Assembly (NCBI RefSeq): GCF_016735595.1
Contig: NZ_JAERRB010000008.1
Span: 186,001 to 250,000, forward strand
Origin: Chryseolinea lacunae
GTDB taxonomy: Bacteria; Bacteroidota; Bacteroidia; Cytophagales; Cyclobacteriaceae
Reading direction: 5' to 3'
DNA length: 64,000 bases
Both the position numbers and the translations under genes were made by a program. The notes beneath the pieces were generated by a model. The model was given only the letters and a program-made list of their open reading frames with translations. It had not been told where the DNA came from and ran no database searches. Positions 52,801 through 59,705 of this stretch are shown piece by piece (position 1 is the stretch's first letter; the number at the start of each line of letters is the position of its first letter).

Positions 52801-53492
52801 AAAAAGAGTATGGGAAAGATGCCATGCAAAAACGCCTCAAGTATGCACTCGACCGCTACCTGCGCGGCCGCGCCGGCGAAGATAAATTCGAAGCCACCCT
52901 GCTCGACAACGACAGCCGTGCCTATGTGTGGTACGACAAAGGCTCACTCATTCTCTACGGCCTTCAAGACCTGATTGGCGAAGACACGTTGAACCACGCG
53001 TTCCAGAAATTTCTCGACACCGCCGCCTTCCGCCAGAAGCCACCGTTCCCCACATCCAACGAATGGTATAGCTACATCAAGGCCGCCACACCCGACTCGC
53101 TCCACTACTACATCGAAGACGGCTTCGAGAAAATTGCCCTCTACGAAAACCGTATCACCAAAGCCGACTATAAAAAACTGGAAGGCGACAAATACAAAGT
53201 GACGCTGACGGTGCAAACCAAAAAACTATACTACGACGGCCTCGGCAAAGAGACCGGCGCAGGCACCGGCAAAGACCTCGTAGACATCGGCATCTTTGCC
53301 GAAGAAGGCAAAGCCGAAAACGGCATGAAAAAGAAAACACCACTCTACCTGAAAAAACACTGGCTCACACCGGGCGAACACACACTCGAGTTTGAAGTGA
53401 CCGGCAAACCCATCAAAGCCGGCATCGATCCCTACAACAAATTGATCGACCGCATCCCCGACGACAACATCAAAACGGTGGATGAACTCTAG
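49866..53492 (+). CDS. ABC-2 type permease fused to M1-like aminopeptidase domain
   Basis: A 1208-residue protein. Residues about 1-600 hold two blocks of about six membrane helices each (MFWKIFLFEIRYRMKRPATW; LAILEFKFIAKDFYFIAILL), typical of ABC-2 permeases. From about 640 to 1208 is a periplasmic M1-type peptidase: beta domain, then the zinc motif HEIAHQWWGHQ (His943) and a following Glu in NQLSESMAEYSS about 20 residues later. The GxMEN exopeptidase motif is not found; the corresponding place reads RYAGFAQSFPNT. Such permease-M1 fusions occur in Bacteroidota next to an ABC ATPase. Frame opens upstream at 49788 inside the ATPase gene; ATG 49866 is right. Function unknown; either a transporter with a peptide-processing arm, or an altered binding domain. 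Confidence 0.9.
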   Translation: MFWKIFLFEIRYRMKRPATWAYFGIIFVLACLLGYFGSSPASEKAYVNSSTALGEMTLVLSLFEVFLASAVMGVPVYRDIEYRTKDYFFTYPIGEKSYLMGRFWGSFLILLLITFAFPLGLLIGGPVGLVAGEIEPERYGPFVFYHYFYNTVVLSIPNLFFAAAVFFSLVALTRKIAVTYMTSVLLFVGYLLANALTRDLDNKTLVDILDPFALTTYNNATKYWTPAEQNVNLIPLSGNFLWNRVLWIGISLALFVFTYFRFSFRSMLATSSGALRKEESTERIGRALVDLPVVQKVYSSSIFLRKMLRLAILEFKFIAKDFYFIAILLAGVLFLFLDGWFGSPIYGTPSLPLTYYMLEVKDYDYVIFVFIIFIFYTGEVVHRDKSVNYANIADALPVPNWVIYGAKFIALLLISFLLVNLVLVCGVMNQVAKGYFNFEFGMYFTDLYLIEFPEYVELVMLSFIVHILVNNKFMGHVVSIGIWVLLLGLRNFADMDYNLLFYSYAPNYMVSDMNGFGHFLRTLTIFHIYWLSLGAVFIVIGNLFWNRGSESSFKARWMLARSRFNIAPAVALTFFTLLWLGTGAFIYYNVSVLNTYRTSKESKQISADFEKKYKKYEFMAQPKVTDVNATIDIFPKERRTVAAARFTVVNKSTKAIDSLLLNIGSPIRQTRIETLTLNEKPLTLLMEDKVNRFYIYKLPATLNPGDTAVLSVQMDARSEGFANSGLDREVVYNGTFFDLNVFPSFGYPGDPMTSDKDRKKYGLPKKDYVAPPQTDPLGLSTLLFNDDADYVTFQATISTDADQLAIAPGYIQKEWTENGRKFYHYTMDAPMDLFFNLSSARYAVKRDHWKGAHGDTVNIEIFYHPTHAYNLDRFVKSAKASLDYFTSNFGPYQYRQIRILEFPRYAGFAQSFPNTVPYTESFGWVADYSDPDDTDYTFYVTAHEIAHQWWGHQVTPSFTRGANQLSESMAEYSSLMVLQKEYGKDAMQKRLKYALDRYLRGRAGEDKFEATLLDNDSRAYVWYDKGSLILYGLQDLIGEDTLNHAFQKFLDTAAFRQKPPFPTSNEWYSYIKAATPDSLHYYIEDGFEKIALYENRITKADYKKLEGDKYKVTLTVQTKKLYYDGLGKETGAGTGKDLVDIGIFAEEGKAENGMKKKTPLYLKKHWLTPGEHTLEFEVTGKPIKAGIDPYNKLIDRIPDDNIKTVDEL

Positions 53493-53518
53493 AAAAGCGC
53501 CACACTGCTAACAAAACA

Positions 53519-53567
53519 AAACGCTTCGGCAACTGGGATATAAATCCCAAACCGAAGCGTTTTTCTT
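53519..53567 (+). terminator. Intrinsic terminator after the permease/peptidase gene
   Basis: 11-bp stem AAACGCTTCGG (53519-53529) with CCGAAGCGTTT (53552-53562), an inner hairpin TGGGAT/ATCCCA (53534-53549), and a TTTTTCTTT tail. Confidence 0.92.
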
Positions 53568-53770
53568 TGATAACAACATGGGCGCATCCCTTCCCTGCAC
53601 ACAACCCCACACACGGGTCGGGCTCTACGCTGCAAGTCCTCGCCTTCCCCCGCACACCCCAAACGCACGCTGTGGGCTTTCCGCTGCGATCCCTTGCGCA
53701 AAACAACGTTTAGGTCGACAAACGGCATTTCGTTTCAGATCACAGCTTCAGAATCCAGCATGCTATTTGC

Positions 53771-53778
53771 TATCTTTG
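53771..53778 (+). promoter_or_regulatory. -7 promoter box ahead of the MORN/TonB-C gene
   Basis: TATCTTTG matches TAnnTTTG; the leader would be about 75 nt to ATG 53861. -33 not clear. Confidence 0.4.
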
Positions 53779-53860
53779 CATCACCACCAAGTCCCCGTTG
53801 ACCGCAAGGCCAACCGTCCTGCAATGTCAGGAGACGAAAGCCGGGCTGACGTGCGCCATC

Positions 53861-54592
53861 ATGAACGCAACATGCACCATCTCTAAGGTCACTAAAAATG
53901 TGACCATCACGTTAATCCTAGCGCTATCCACCTTTTTTGTACACGCCCAACACCACCACCAGATCGTAACCACCTACCCCAACGCCACCATCCACGAAAT
54001 CTATTACGTGTTGAAAGGAAAAGACACGGTGAAGCATGGTGCCTACTATTCATTCTACGACGGCGAACTGACCGCGCGCGAACTCAAACTGGCAAATCCC
54101 AAAACCGACATGCTCGGCTTTATCGAGAAAGGCCACTATGACAAAGGCTTGAAAGACGGCCACTGGATACGCTACAAAAAACCCAAACAAAACAGCTCAA
54201 CCGCCGTCTACAACGCCATCATCGAAGAAGGCTCCTACAAACACGACCACAAAACCGGCATCTGGAAAACCTACACCGAAGAAGGCCGCGTCATCAAACA
54301 ATTCAACTTCGACACAAACGATTCTCTTCCCCCCATCGTCAAAGTCAAGATTGAATATCCACCCAAAGCCAGGCAAAACAAAGCCGAGGGCACCGTCACC
54401 ATCAAAGTGATCTACGAAAACTGCGAGCCCGTTGCCTACGAGATCATGAAAGACATCGGCTACGGCTGCGGCGAAGCCGTTGTGAAAGCCCTGAAAACCC
54501 AACGCGAACTGGAACGCAAATACGGCATCCCCAGCAAAAAGTGCGGCATGATGGAGGAGAGGACGGATTTTCCGTTTAGGTTGGAGCGGTGA
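53861..54592 (+). CDS. Secreted MORN-like repeat protein with TonB C-terminal-like domain
   Basis: A 243-residue exported protein. Signal segment about residues 11-31 (VTITLILALSTFFVHAQ). Residues about 55-150 contain MORN-variant/YwqK-like repeats (VKHGAYYSFYDGELTARELK, EKGHYDKGLKDGHWIRYKK, EGSYKHDHKTGIWKTYTEEG). Residues about 165-225 resemble the TonB C-terminal energy-transducer fold (IEYPPKARQNKAEGTVTIKV ... GYGCGEAVVKALK). Such MORN-plus-TonB-C proteins are common in Bacteroidota, with unclear roles. The frame begins at TTG 53798, but ATG 53861 gives the signal peptide. Ends 90 nt before a convergent lipoprotein. Confidence 0.82.
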   Translation: MNATCTISKVTKNVTITLILALSTFFVHAQHHHQIVTTYPNATIHEIYYVLKGKDTVKHGAYYSFYDGELTARELKLANPKTDMLGFIEKGHYDKGLKDGHWIRYKKPKQNSSTAVYNAIIEEGSYKHDHKTGIWKTYTEEGRVIKQFNFDTNDSLPPIVKVKIEYPPKARQNKAEGTVTIKVIYENCEPVAYEIMKDIGYGCGEAVVKALKTQRELERKYGIPSKKCGMMEERTDFPFRLER

Positions 54593-54681
54593 GTCAGCTA
54601 CCTCACGTGTATGGCTGTGACTAGGTTGTCATCCGTAATGACGACCTAATCGAAATAGTCAAAGTCTGCTACGACCACACG

Positions 54682-55236
54682 CTACTTCCTTTTGTAGACT
54701 CCCTTCAATGGCAGTGTACGCCAGTCGTTGTTTGAAAAGTAGCTGGCCGAGAACCGAATTTCCAATACACCATCTGACAACATATTCACCTCATGAATCT
54801 CGCCGCTGCCCAGGTTTCTGAAGGCCGTTATCCTATTTGTCGATTCGTCGTAAGCATAGCGACACAACAAATTTGTGAAGCCATATAGAACATCGATGAC
54901 ATTTCCTTGGTCATCTCGAAACACATTCGCAAAAGGGCGCACAAGTGAAATCTCCTGATCATAAAAGTCCGGTTCCCAATGATAGATTGTAGTACGAAAC
55001 TCAGCATAATACCGCGATGCGTTGCCCGTTTCATGGGCCTCGGCAAGCAGGTCTGTGCTAAACACTCCGTCGCGATCAAGGTCGATTGCATACTCGCACA
55101 CAATACTCTGAACGTCGTATGTGCCGTCTAGCCGGGTAGAGGGTGGAATGGCAGGAAGTGGTTCACTTTTGTCGTGGCAACCTAGACACAAGTTGACGAC
55201 CACTATTAGCGCCAGTGAGTTTGAGATATGGTGCAT
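54682..55236 (-). CDS. Hypothetical lipoprotein (184 aa)
   Basis: A 184-residue lipoprotein with lipobox IVVVNLCLGC (Cys about residue 20). The body is beta-rich: LDGTYDVQSIVCEYAIDLDR, a D-x-D-x-D loop (DLDRDGV), and LEIRFSASYFSNNDWRTLPL near the end. It resembles small lipocalin-like or DUF-type lipoproteins frequent in Bacteroidota, but I cannot name the family. AT-richer than the flanking 43-54 kb block. Upstream and in the same direction lies the amber-interrupted lipoprotein gene, 23 nt away, so they were probably one operon. Confidence 0.75.
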   Translation of the reverse strand: MHHISNSLALIVVVNLCLGCHDKSEPLPAIPPSTRLDGTYDVQSIVCEYAIDLDRDGVFSTDLLAEAHETGNASRYYAEFRTTIYHWEPDFYDQEISLVRPFANVFRDDQGNVIDVLYGFTNLLCRYAYDESTNRITAFRNLGSGEIHEVNMLSDGVLEIRFSASYFSNNDWRTLPLKGVYKRK

Positions 55237-55259
55237 TGTTTAATAAAGGTCAGTGTCTG

Positions 55260-56342
55260 CTATTGAATATGTCGAGGCTCAATACTTATGGAAAAAATAT
55301 CGTTATAGTATTCGCGCGACATGTATAGGCCAAAAACACTTTTCTCAGTAATAACCTTGTCTGCGAAATTCACTGTAGCCTGCCCCAGGTAATCACTTTC
55401 TAAAGTCGTAGTGACCTCAATCGTATTTGTAACATTTCTTTTGCGACTAGCTCCGAATTTCAATCCCACTTTAAGTATGGTGGCCTGGACGTCAAAGTTC
55501 GTGGCAAACTCAACGTTCTCCGTCCTCGACGTTTTTATAACCTCCACGTTGTCAGCCTCCTCAACATCTATTCGAAAAGTGCTTGCATAAGACTCAAGGT
55601 CCCAATTAACCAGCGGCATACTCGTTAGAACCTGCTTTGCCGTCACTGATTCAATCTCATAAAAATCATATCGAAAAGGCCAGATACCTTTTTTCTTAAC
55701 ATGATACACCACGTCAAACAAGTTCGAGCCCTTAGATAAAAAAGCGCTTTTAATCTCTGTCCCCACGCCATTTTGCCCATGCACAGCAGCAGTACATCTA
55801 ATCTCAAAAAAGCCATCGGTCCAGCCTGACGACTTCTTTCCCGATTTAATAAAAGGATCACCCGACTGCTCGGCCATTCGCTGGTGGACCAAAAAAGCAT
55901 CGCCCGTCACATAAAATGAGCTTATATATTCCTTATAGTCATATGAAAACTCTCCATCGGGAGCGCTCGGTGTTATCCCGTAGTATATGTAGTCCCGTTG
56001 CCAACCGTCAGCTTTCTTATATATATCATACGCCGCTTTGAGTTTGGCATCCGGTTTAATGAGTCGTTTTTGCTTTTCTTCGCGATATGCGAGTCCAGTT
56101 AGGGACCGATCAAATAGATCGTCGGTGAACTTATAGGAAAGGCCATTCGCTCCTTTGATCGTCCGTGTAGATTCCGTCTCTCGAAAGCCGGGCTGTTTCT
56201 CCGTTATCATTCGCTCATTCGTCTTCACCACAATCACAGGATAGCCTGGAACGAGCGATGGTTCCAGAAGAATTTGATGACCATCGGCTTTGACGATCGG
56301 AATCCCATTTGTGCCGCGCACACGTATGGCCACGTCGGGCAC
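55260..56342 (-). CDS. C-terminal part of the amber-interrupted lipoprotein (unknown function)
   Basis: A 360-codon frame beginning at GTG 56342 just 15 nt after the TAG. It has no signal peptide, although its upstream half does, which supports a split gene. Features: VRGTNGIPIVKADGHQILLE (strand-rich), PGYPVIVVKTNERM, then a globular region with DYIYYGITPSAPDGEFSYDY and a C-terminal beta domain (ILKVGLKFGASRKRNVTNTI). No known family; similar lipoproteins with LPLLTI..P at the junction are recalled from Bacteroidota. An independent start at GTG with no ribosome site is unlikely. Confidence 0.6.
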   Translation of the reverse strand: MPDVAIRVRGTNGIPIVKADGHQILLEPSLVPGYPVIVVKTNERMITEKQPGFRETESTRTIKGANGLSYKFTDDLFDRSLTGLAYREEKQKRLIKPDAKLKAAYDIYKKADGWQRDYIYYGITPSAPDGEFSYDYKEYISSFYVTGDAFLVHQRMAEQSGDPFIKSGKKSSGWTDGFFEIRCTAAVHGQNGVGTEIKSAFLSKGSNLFDVVYHVKKKGIWPFRYDFYEIESVTAKQVLTSMPLVNWDLESYASTFRIDVEEADNVEVIKTSRTENVEFATNFDVQATILKVGLKFGASRKRNVTNTIEVTTTLESDYLGQATVNFADKVITEKSVFGLYMSREYYNDIFSISIEPRHIQ

Positions 56343-56357
56343 CTGATTTTCTACGTC

Positions 56358-56762
56358 CTAATCTCTTGCGGAAAACGTTCTATCGGGTAAAGTCGGCACA
56401 AAGATCGTCAGCAACGGAAGTCGTTCTTCTATAGCCGTGAGCTCGGCGGGTGTGGAAAAATAAGGAAGCAGGGTCTCTCGCAAGGTCCGTCCGTTTGATA
56501 ATTCAACATCGCGAACCAACGCATAGACCACATCAAAGTCTTCGTCAATCATCTTTTGCGACTCTTGCTTCAAAAAACTTCGCACAGCAGGCTCCGCCGC
56601 AACGGCGCGCGCCAGCGCTTTAGCAAATACCACTTTCTGTTCTTTATCCGGATCTTCAACAGTTGAAACCGAAGTTGCAACAACGGCTTCGTTTCGGTCG
56701 CACGAACCCAGGGCAATAACCATAACCAACGCGCAAACAATAATTCCAGGAACGCTCTTCAT
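56358..56762 (-). CDS. N-terminal lipoprotein fragment of the amber-interrupted gene
   Basis: A 134-residue fragment with a lipobox (ALVMVIALGSC, Cys about residue 21), a helical body (EQKVVFAKALARAVAAEPAV, DEDFDVVYALVRDVELSNGR) and an ending LPLLTIFVPTLPDRTFSARD that stops abruptly where a beta-strand-rich domain would begin. The gene starts 71 nt below a perfect palindrome and 55 nt below a TATACTTG -7 candidate, so it is probably controlled by the small HTH protein encoded upstream. If translated alone it would be a short lipid-anchored peptide. Confidence 0.75.
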   Translation of the reverse strand: MKSVPGIIVCALVMVIALGSCDRNEAVVATSVSTVEDPDKEQKVVFAKALARAVAAEPAVRSFLKQESQKMIDEDFDVVYALVRDVELSNGRTLRETLLPYFSTPAELTAIEERLPLLTIFVPTLPDRTFSARD

Positions 56763-56816
56763 AACAAGTCGTTTAGGTAAGAAATAGCTTTACGTTGCTG
56801 GAAGGTCTCAGCATTG

Positions 56817-56824
56817 CAAGTATA
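56817..56824 (-). promoter_or_regulatory. -7 candidate of the interrupted lipoprotein gene
   Basis: TATACTTG on the minus strand is a one-mismatch TAnnTTTG, 55 nt ahead of ATG 56762 and 8 nt downstream of the palindrome at 56833-56853. TTTG at 56842-56839 inside the palindrome could be the -33 part, though the 14-nt spacing is short. Confidence 0.35.
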
Positions 56825-56832
56825 GTGGCGAC

Positions 56833-56853
56833 GACGGACAAATCTTGTCCGTC
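56833..56853. promoter_or_regulatory. Perfect 21-bp palindrome, operator-like
   Basis: GACGGACAA (56833-56841), spacer ATC, TTGTCCGTC (56845-56853): a perfect 9-bp inverted repeat. It overlaps the stop codon of the HTH gene (TGA, 56854-56852) and lies just upstream of the -7 candidate of the lipoprotein gene. No T-tract follows on either strand, so an operator is favoured over a terminator. The binding protein is unknown; the HTH protein next to it is the obvious candidate. Confidence 0.55.
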
Positions 56854-57055
56854 ATTGGGGGCCGCATGTATACTTTTTTAATTTCACGTCATACCGTATA
56901 TCAAGGCCCTGATCGCGTAGCATATTGATCATTCGGCGCACAGTTCTTTCTGAGCACTCAAATTTATTCGCCAGTGTTTGTGGGGATGGAAGCCTGTTTT
57001 TAAGGACAAGTTCCTTTAAGTAATCAAGCCTTTCAGCGTATGTTCTAAAATCCAT
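56852..57055 (-). CDS. Small helix-turn-helix DNA-binding protein (DeoR/YafY N-terminal-like)
   Basis: A 67-residue protein: YAERLDYLKELVLKNRLPSP, then a winged HTH QTLANKFECSERTVRRMINM followed by LRDQGLDIRYDVKLKKYTC (the wing). This is the HTH_11-type domain that begins DeoR- and YafY/WYL-type repressors, but the ligand-sensing domain is missing; the protein stops after the wing. ATG 57055 preferred over GTG 57106 because of the family start. It is immediately upstream of the palindrome and the lipoprotein operon, so local regulation is likely. Truncated relic or functional mini-regulator cannot be told apart. Confidence 0.75.
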   Translation of the reverse strand: MDFRTYAERLDYLKELVLKNRLPSPQTLANKFECSERTVRRMINMLRDQGLDIRYDVKLKKYTCGPQ

Positions 57056-57282
57056 AGCGTATTGAGCGTTAAATTCTACTGATACTATGACTCGTAGAAT
57101 CGACACAGGCTCTTGTCAATTCTCTCCGCTAAAAATGCTAGAAATATTATCAACGAACAATACTGATTTACACCAATCAATACATGAAGACGGCTTCCTG
57201 TCATTCTCTACAAACGACTTGGCTATTTGAAAAACATTTGAGATTTTTAAGTGAACAACGCTTTTAGCTAAAACGAACACGC

Positions 57283-58440
57283 ATGTCACTCCCTCCCTGT
57301 CAACTACGGACATTTAAAAACACGTACCCTGACTACAATTTTCAGTCTATCTACGATACCATTAAAGCGCACTTTCCAATCGACGATCCTGAAAAATACA
57401 CGGAAGAGAACATTCAGTCGTTTCCCGGCTTGGAGAAAATCGCCAAAGCCATGAACGACAACTTTGTCGACGCAAAACAATACAGGCAATGGTCAGCCTT
57501 AAACAAGCTTCTAAAGAAGGAGATGAAAAAGAAGGTTGAGTCCACCTTCTCGTTGTTCAATTTTTGCTATAGCGGGGCCGTGGTGCTGGAAGAAATAAAG
57601 AACGCAAACTTCATCAAGTCGAAAAAGCTTCATTTCTACATCAGCGTTCTTGGCCCCTATTTCTCAATCTGCGGCATTGACAGTTCAACGGTTATGATGC
57701 CTTGGGATTCTAGTATAGAGAATTTCCCTTTCGAAGCAACGCATGCCGTAACCATTTCGCCGGCCTTCGAATATGAAACAGCGTTCAGATCACTCGAGGA
57801 TAAAATCAGGCAACGATTTCCAGGCTACTCTTTCGTTCCCTACGACATTGGCATGTGCACCCTGAAAGGCATCTCGTTTGAAAATGACCACTCGCGCGAC
57901 CCCAGAATGACCAACACGATCTACGAAGGACTCTATGGTCAACTGGCCGTGCACACCGCCATGCCCAGAGGCGACGGCCGGTATGGCTTTGCCGATTGGA
58001 CACGCCCCTGGACCAAAACAGAACAAGTACTGGCAAACGAATTGTCCAACCACCTGACACAATCCGTCGAAGAAACCACCGCGCATCGCGTCTGGAAATT
58101 GACAGGGCACAAACGGCTGGATAATTCCGGAAAATTAAGACATGTGATGTTTGGATCAGACATGCTGCCTGACCTGCTCGATCTCTGCCATCCGTCCAAA
58201 GCCATTGTTTGGTCTGCTGGAGGCCGAGCGCCGCATGAAGTTTCCTATCGATTGACGGACGACTTAATACAACTATCCTCAACCTTCCGGCTAAGGATAA
58301 TAAACATCACTAAAAGCACACTGATTGCAAATTTGGCGCTCGACATTCGGCATGAGTCCCTGTCGGTTAACGGAGAGTTTCTGGAGTTGAAGTTTGTCGA
58401 CGCTAGCGGGGTAGTCGATCCGAAGAATCTCAAGAGATAA
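57283..58440 (+). CDS. Hypothetical soluble protein (385 aa)
   Basis: I recognise no family. A 385-residue protein without signal peptide or membrane helices. N-terminus FKNTYPDYNFQSIYDTIKAH; a Lys-rich helix (LNKLLKKEMKKKVESTFSLF); a central domain with KLHFYISVLGPYFSICGID and FPGYSFVPYDIGMCTLKGIS; C-terminal DMLPDLLDLCHPSKAIVWSA and a beta-rich end. It could be a cytosolic enzyme or effector; nothing decides. Codon use is more AT-rich in its first half. Divergent from the HTH gene (227 nt), so it may be part of the same accessory patch. Confidence 0.7.
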   Translation: MSLPPCQLRTFKNTYPDYNFQSIYDTIKAHFPIDDPEKYTEENIQSFPGLEKIAKAMNDNFVDAKQYRQWSALNKLLKKEMKKKVESTFSLFNFCYSGAVVLEEIKNANFIKSKKLHFYISVLGPYFSICGIDSSTVMMPWDSSIENFPFEATHAVTISPAFEYETAFRSLEDKIRQRFPGYSFVPYDIGMCTLKGISFENDHSRDPRMTNTIYEGLYGQLAVHTAMPRGDGRYGFADWTRPWTKTEQVLANELSNHLTQSVEETTAHRVWKLTGHKRLDNSGKLRHVMFGSDMLPDLLDLCHPSKAIVWSAGGRAPHEVSYRLTDDLIQLSSTFRLRIINITKSTLIANLALDIRHESLSVNGEFLELKFVDASGVVDPKNLKR

Positions 58441-58479
58441 TTACGGCATGATGCCAGAACAGTTTAAAAGGAAAACACC

Positions 58480-59661
58480 TCACCCCTCCGCCTCCACCAC
58501 CGCATACGCAGGCGCCACATCATTCCGCTGATAGCGCGCCGCAAACAACGCTATCGCCAGGCCAACCAAAGCCAGACCGGCCCCAACCCATTCCGGCGAT
58601 GTGTAGCCGTAGCCCAATGCAATGGGCACGCCTCCAAGATAGGCGCCCAACGCATTGCCTACATTAAATGCTCCCTGTGTCACAGACGAGGCCAGCATCT
58701 CGGCTCCTTTCGCGGCCCGGATCATCAGCATTTGCAACGGTGCCCCCAGGGCAAACGCCGAGGCACCGGTGATGAACGTTACCAGCAACGCCGTAGGCTT
58801 ATAGTGCACCGCTACCACCAGCACAATTAGCACAACCGCCATGTTCAGCAACAGAATTTGTGCGGCTTTCAGGGGCGAGCGATCTGCCAGTCGGCCTCCA
58901 ATGAAATTGCCGATGGCCATGCCAACGCCTGCAATCATAAGAATGTAGGTCAACGCTTCGCTGCTAAAGCCTGCCACCTCCGTCATCAGCGGGGCGATGT
59001 AGCTGAACCAGGCGAAGAGGCCGCCGGTGCCAATCATGGTGATGCCGATGATGAGCCACGGCTCAACACGCGTAAAAACTTTAAGATCTCTGCGAAGACT
59101 TGCGCCGGGTGTGGGCTCCAGCTTGGGCATCCATTGGCGAATGCTCACAATGGCCAGCACGCCTACAATGGCGACGGCCAGAAATGTGAACCGCCATCCA
59201 AACGTGTGCCCCAGATAGGTGCCCAGCGGCACACCGATGATGTTGGCAATGGTGAGGCCGGCAAACATCACGGAGATGGATCTTGCTTCGCGTCCCGGTT
59301 CGGCCAGGCGCGTGGCTACTACAGCACCCACGCCAAAGAAGGCGCCGTGTGGCAGGCCTGAAATGAAACGCATCAACAACAGCGTGATGTAGTTTGGCGA
59401 CAAGGCCGAGATGCCGTTGCCCAGGGTGAACATGATCATGAAAAAGATCAGCAGTCGTTTGGGCGGCTGGCTTCCCAGCATGCCCACCAGCAACGGTGCA
59501 CCTACTACAACGCCAACGGCATACGCTGCAATGAGGTAGCCTGCCACGGGTATAGACACCGAGAACGCTTCGGAGAGGTCTGGCAAAATTCCCATCATCA
59601 CAAACTCGGTCATGCCAATGCCGAACGCGCCAACGGTGAGGGTTACTAAACTTAAACGCAT
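58480..59661 (-). CDS. MFS transporter, DHA1/AraJ-like drug or sugar efflux family
   Basis: A 393-residue inner-membrane protein with 12 predicted helices. It starts MRLSLVTLTVGAFGIGMTEF (motif D1-like G-x-x-E-F of the AraJ/YdhP group), followed by SQPPKRLLIFFMIMFTLGN and GLPHGAFFGVGAVVATRLAE (motif A/C-like), and a repeat half VEPWLIIGITMIGTGGLFAW. These are features of proton-driven export of arabinose-like sugars or drugs. ATG 59661 chosen: the longer frame to 59712 would overlap the aldo/keto reductase end. Follows that gene by 44 nt in the same direction; likely one operon. Confidence 0.92.
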   Translation of the reverse strand: MRLSLVTLTVGAFGIGMTEFVMMGILPDLSEAFSVSIPVAGYLIAAYAVGVVVGAPLLVGMLGSQPPKRLLIFFMIMFTLGNGISALSPNYITLLLMRFISGLPHGAFFGVGAVVATRLAEPGREARSISVMFAGLTIANIIGVPLGTYLGHTFGWRFTFLAVAIVGVLAIVSIRQWMPKLEPTPGASLRRDLKVFTRVEPWLIIGITMIGTGGLFAWFSYIAPLMTEVAGFSSEALTYILMIAGVGMAIGNFIGGRLADRSPLKAAQILLLNMAVVLIVLVVAVHYKPTALLVTFITGASAFALGAPLQMLMIRAAKGAEMLASSVTQGAFNVGNALGAYLGGVPIALGYGYTSPEWVGAGLALVGLAIALFAARYQRNDVAPAYAVVEAEG

Positions 59662-59705
59662 GGTTTGAAAAAGGTCAGCTAAAAAATGTTCGTATACTAA
59701 TCTGC

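Larger units (their letters stand above)
55260..56762 (-). pseudogene. Lipoprotein gene interrupted by an in-frame TAG
   Basis: Both open frames 56358-56762 and 55260-56342 are in the same reading frame and separated only by TAG (56360-56358) and five sense codons (D V E N Q). Reading through gives one continuous protein of about 500 residues; a TGG-to-TAG change would restore ARD-W-DVENQV. Either a recent nonsense mutation, readthrough or a sequencing error. Confidence 0.7.

Noticed and set aside
57116-57313. 65-codon minus frame
   Set aside because: Overlaps the start of the gene at 57283, no motif, AT-rich control region.
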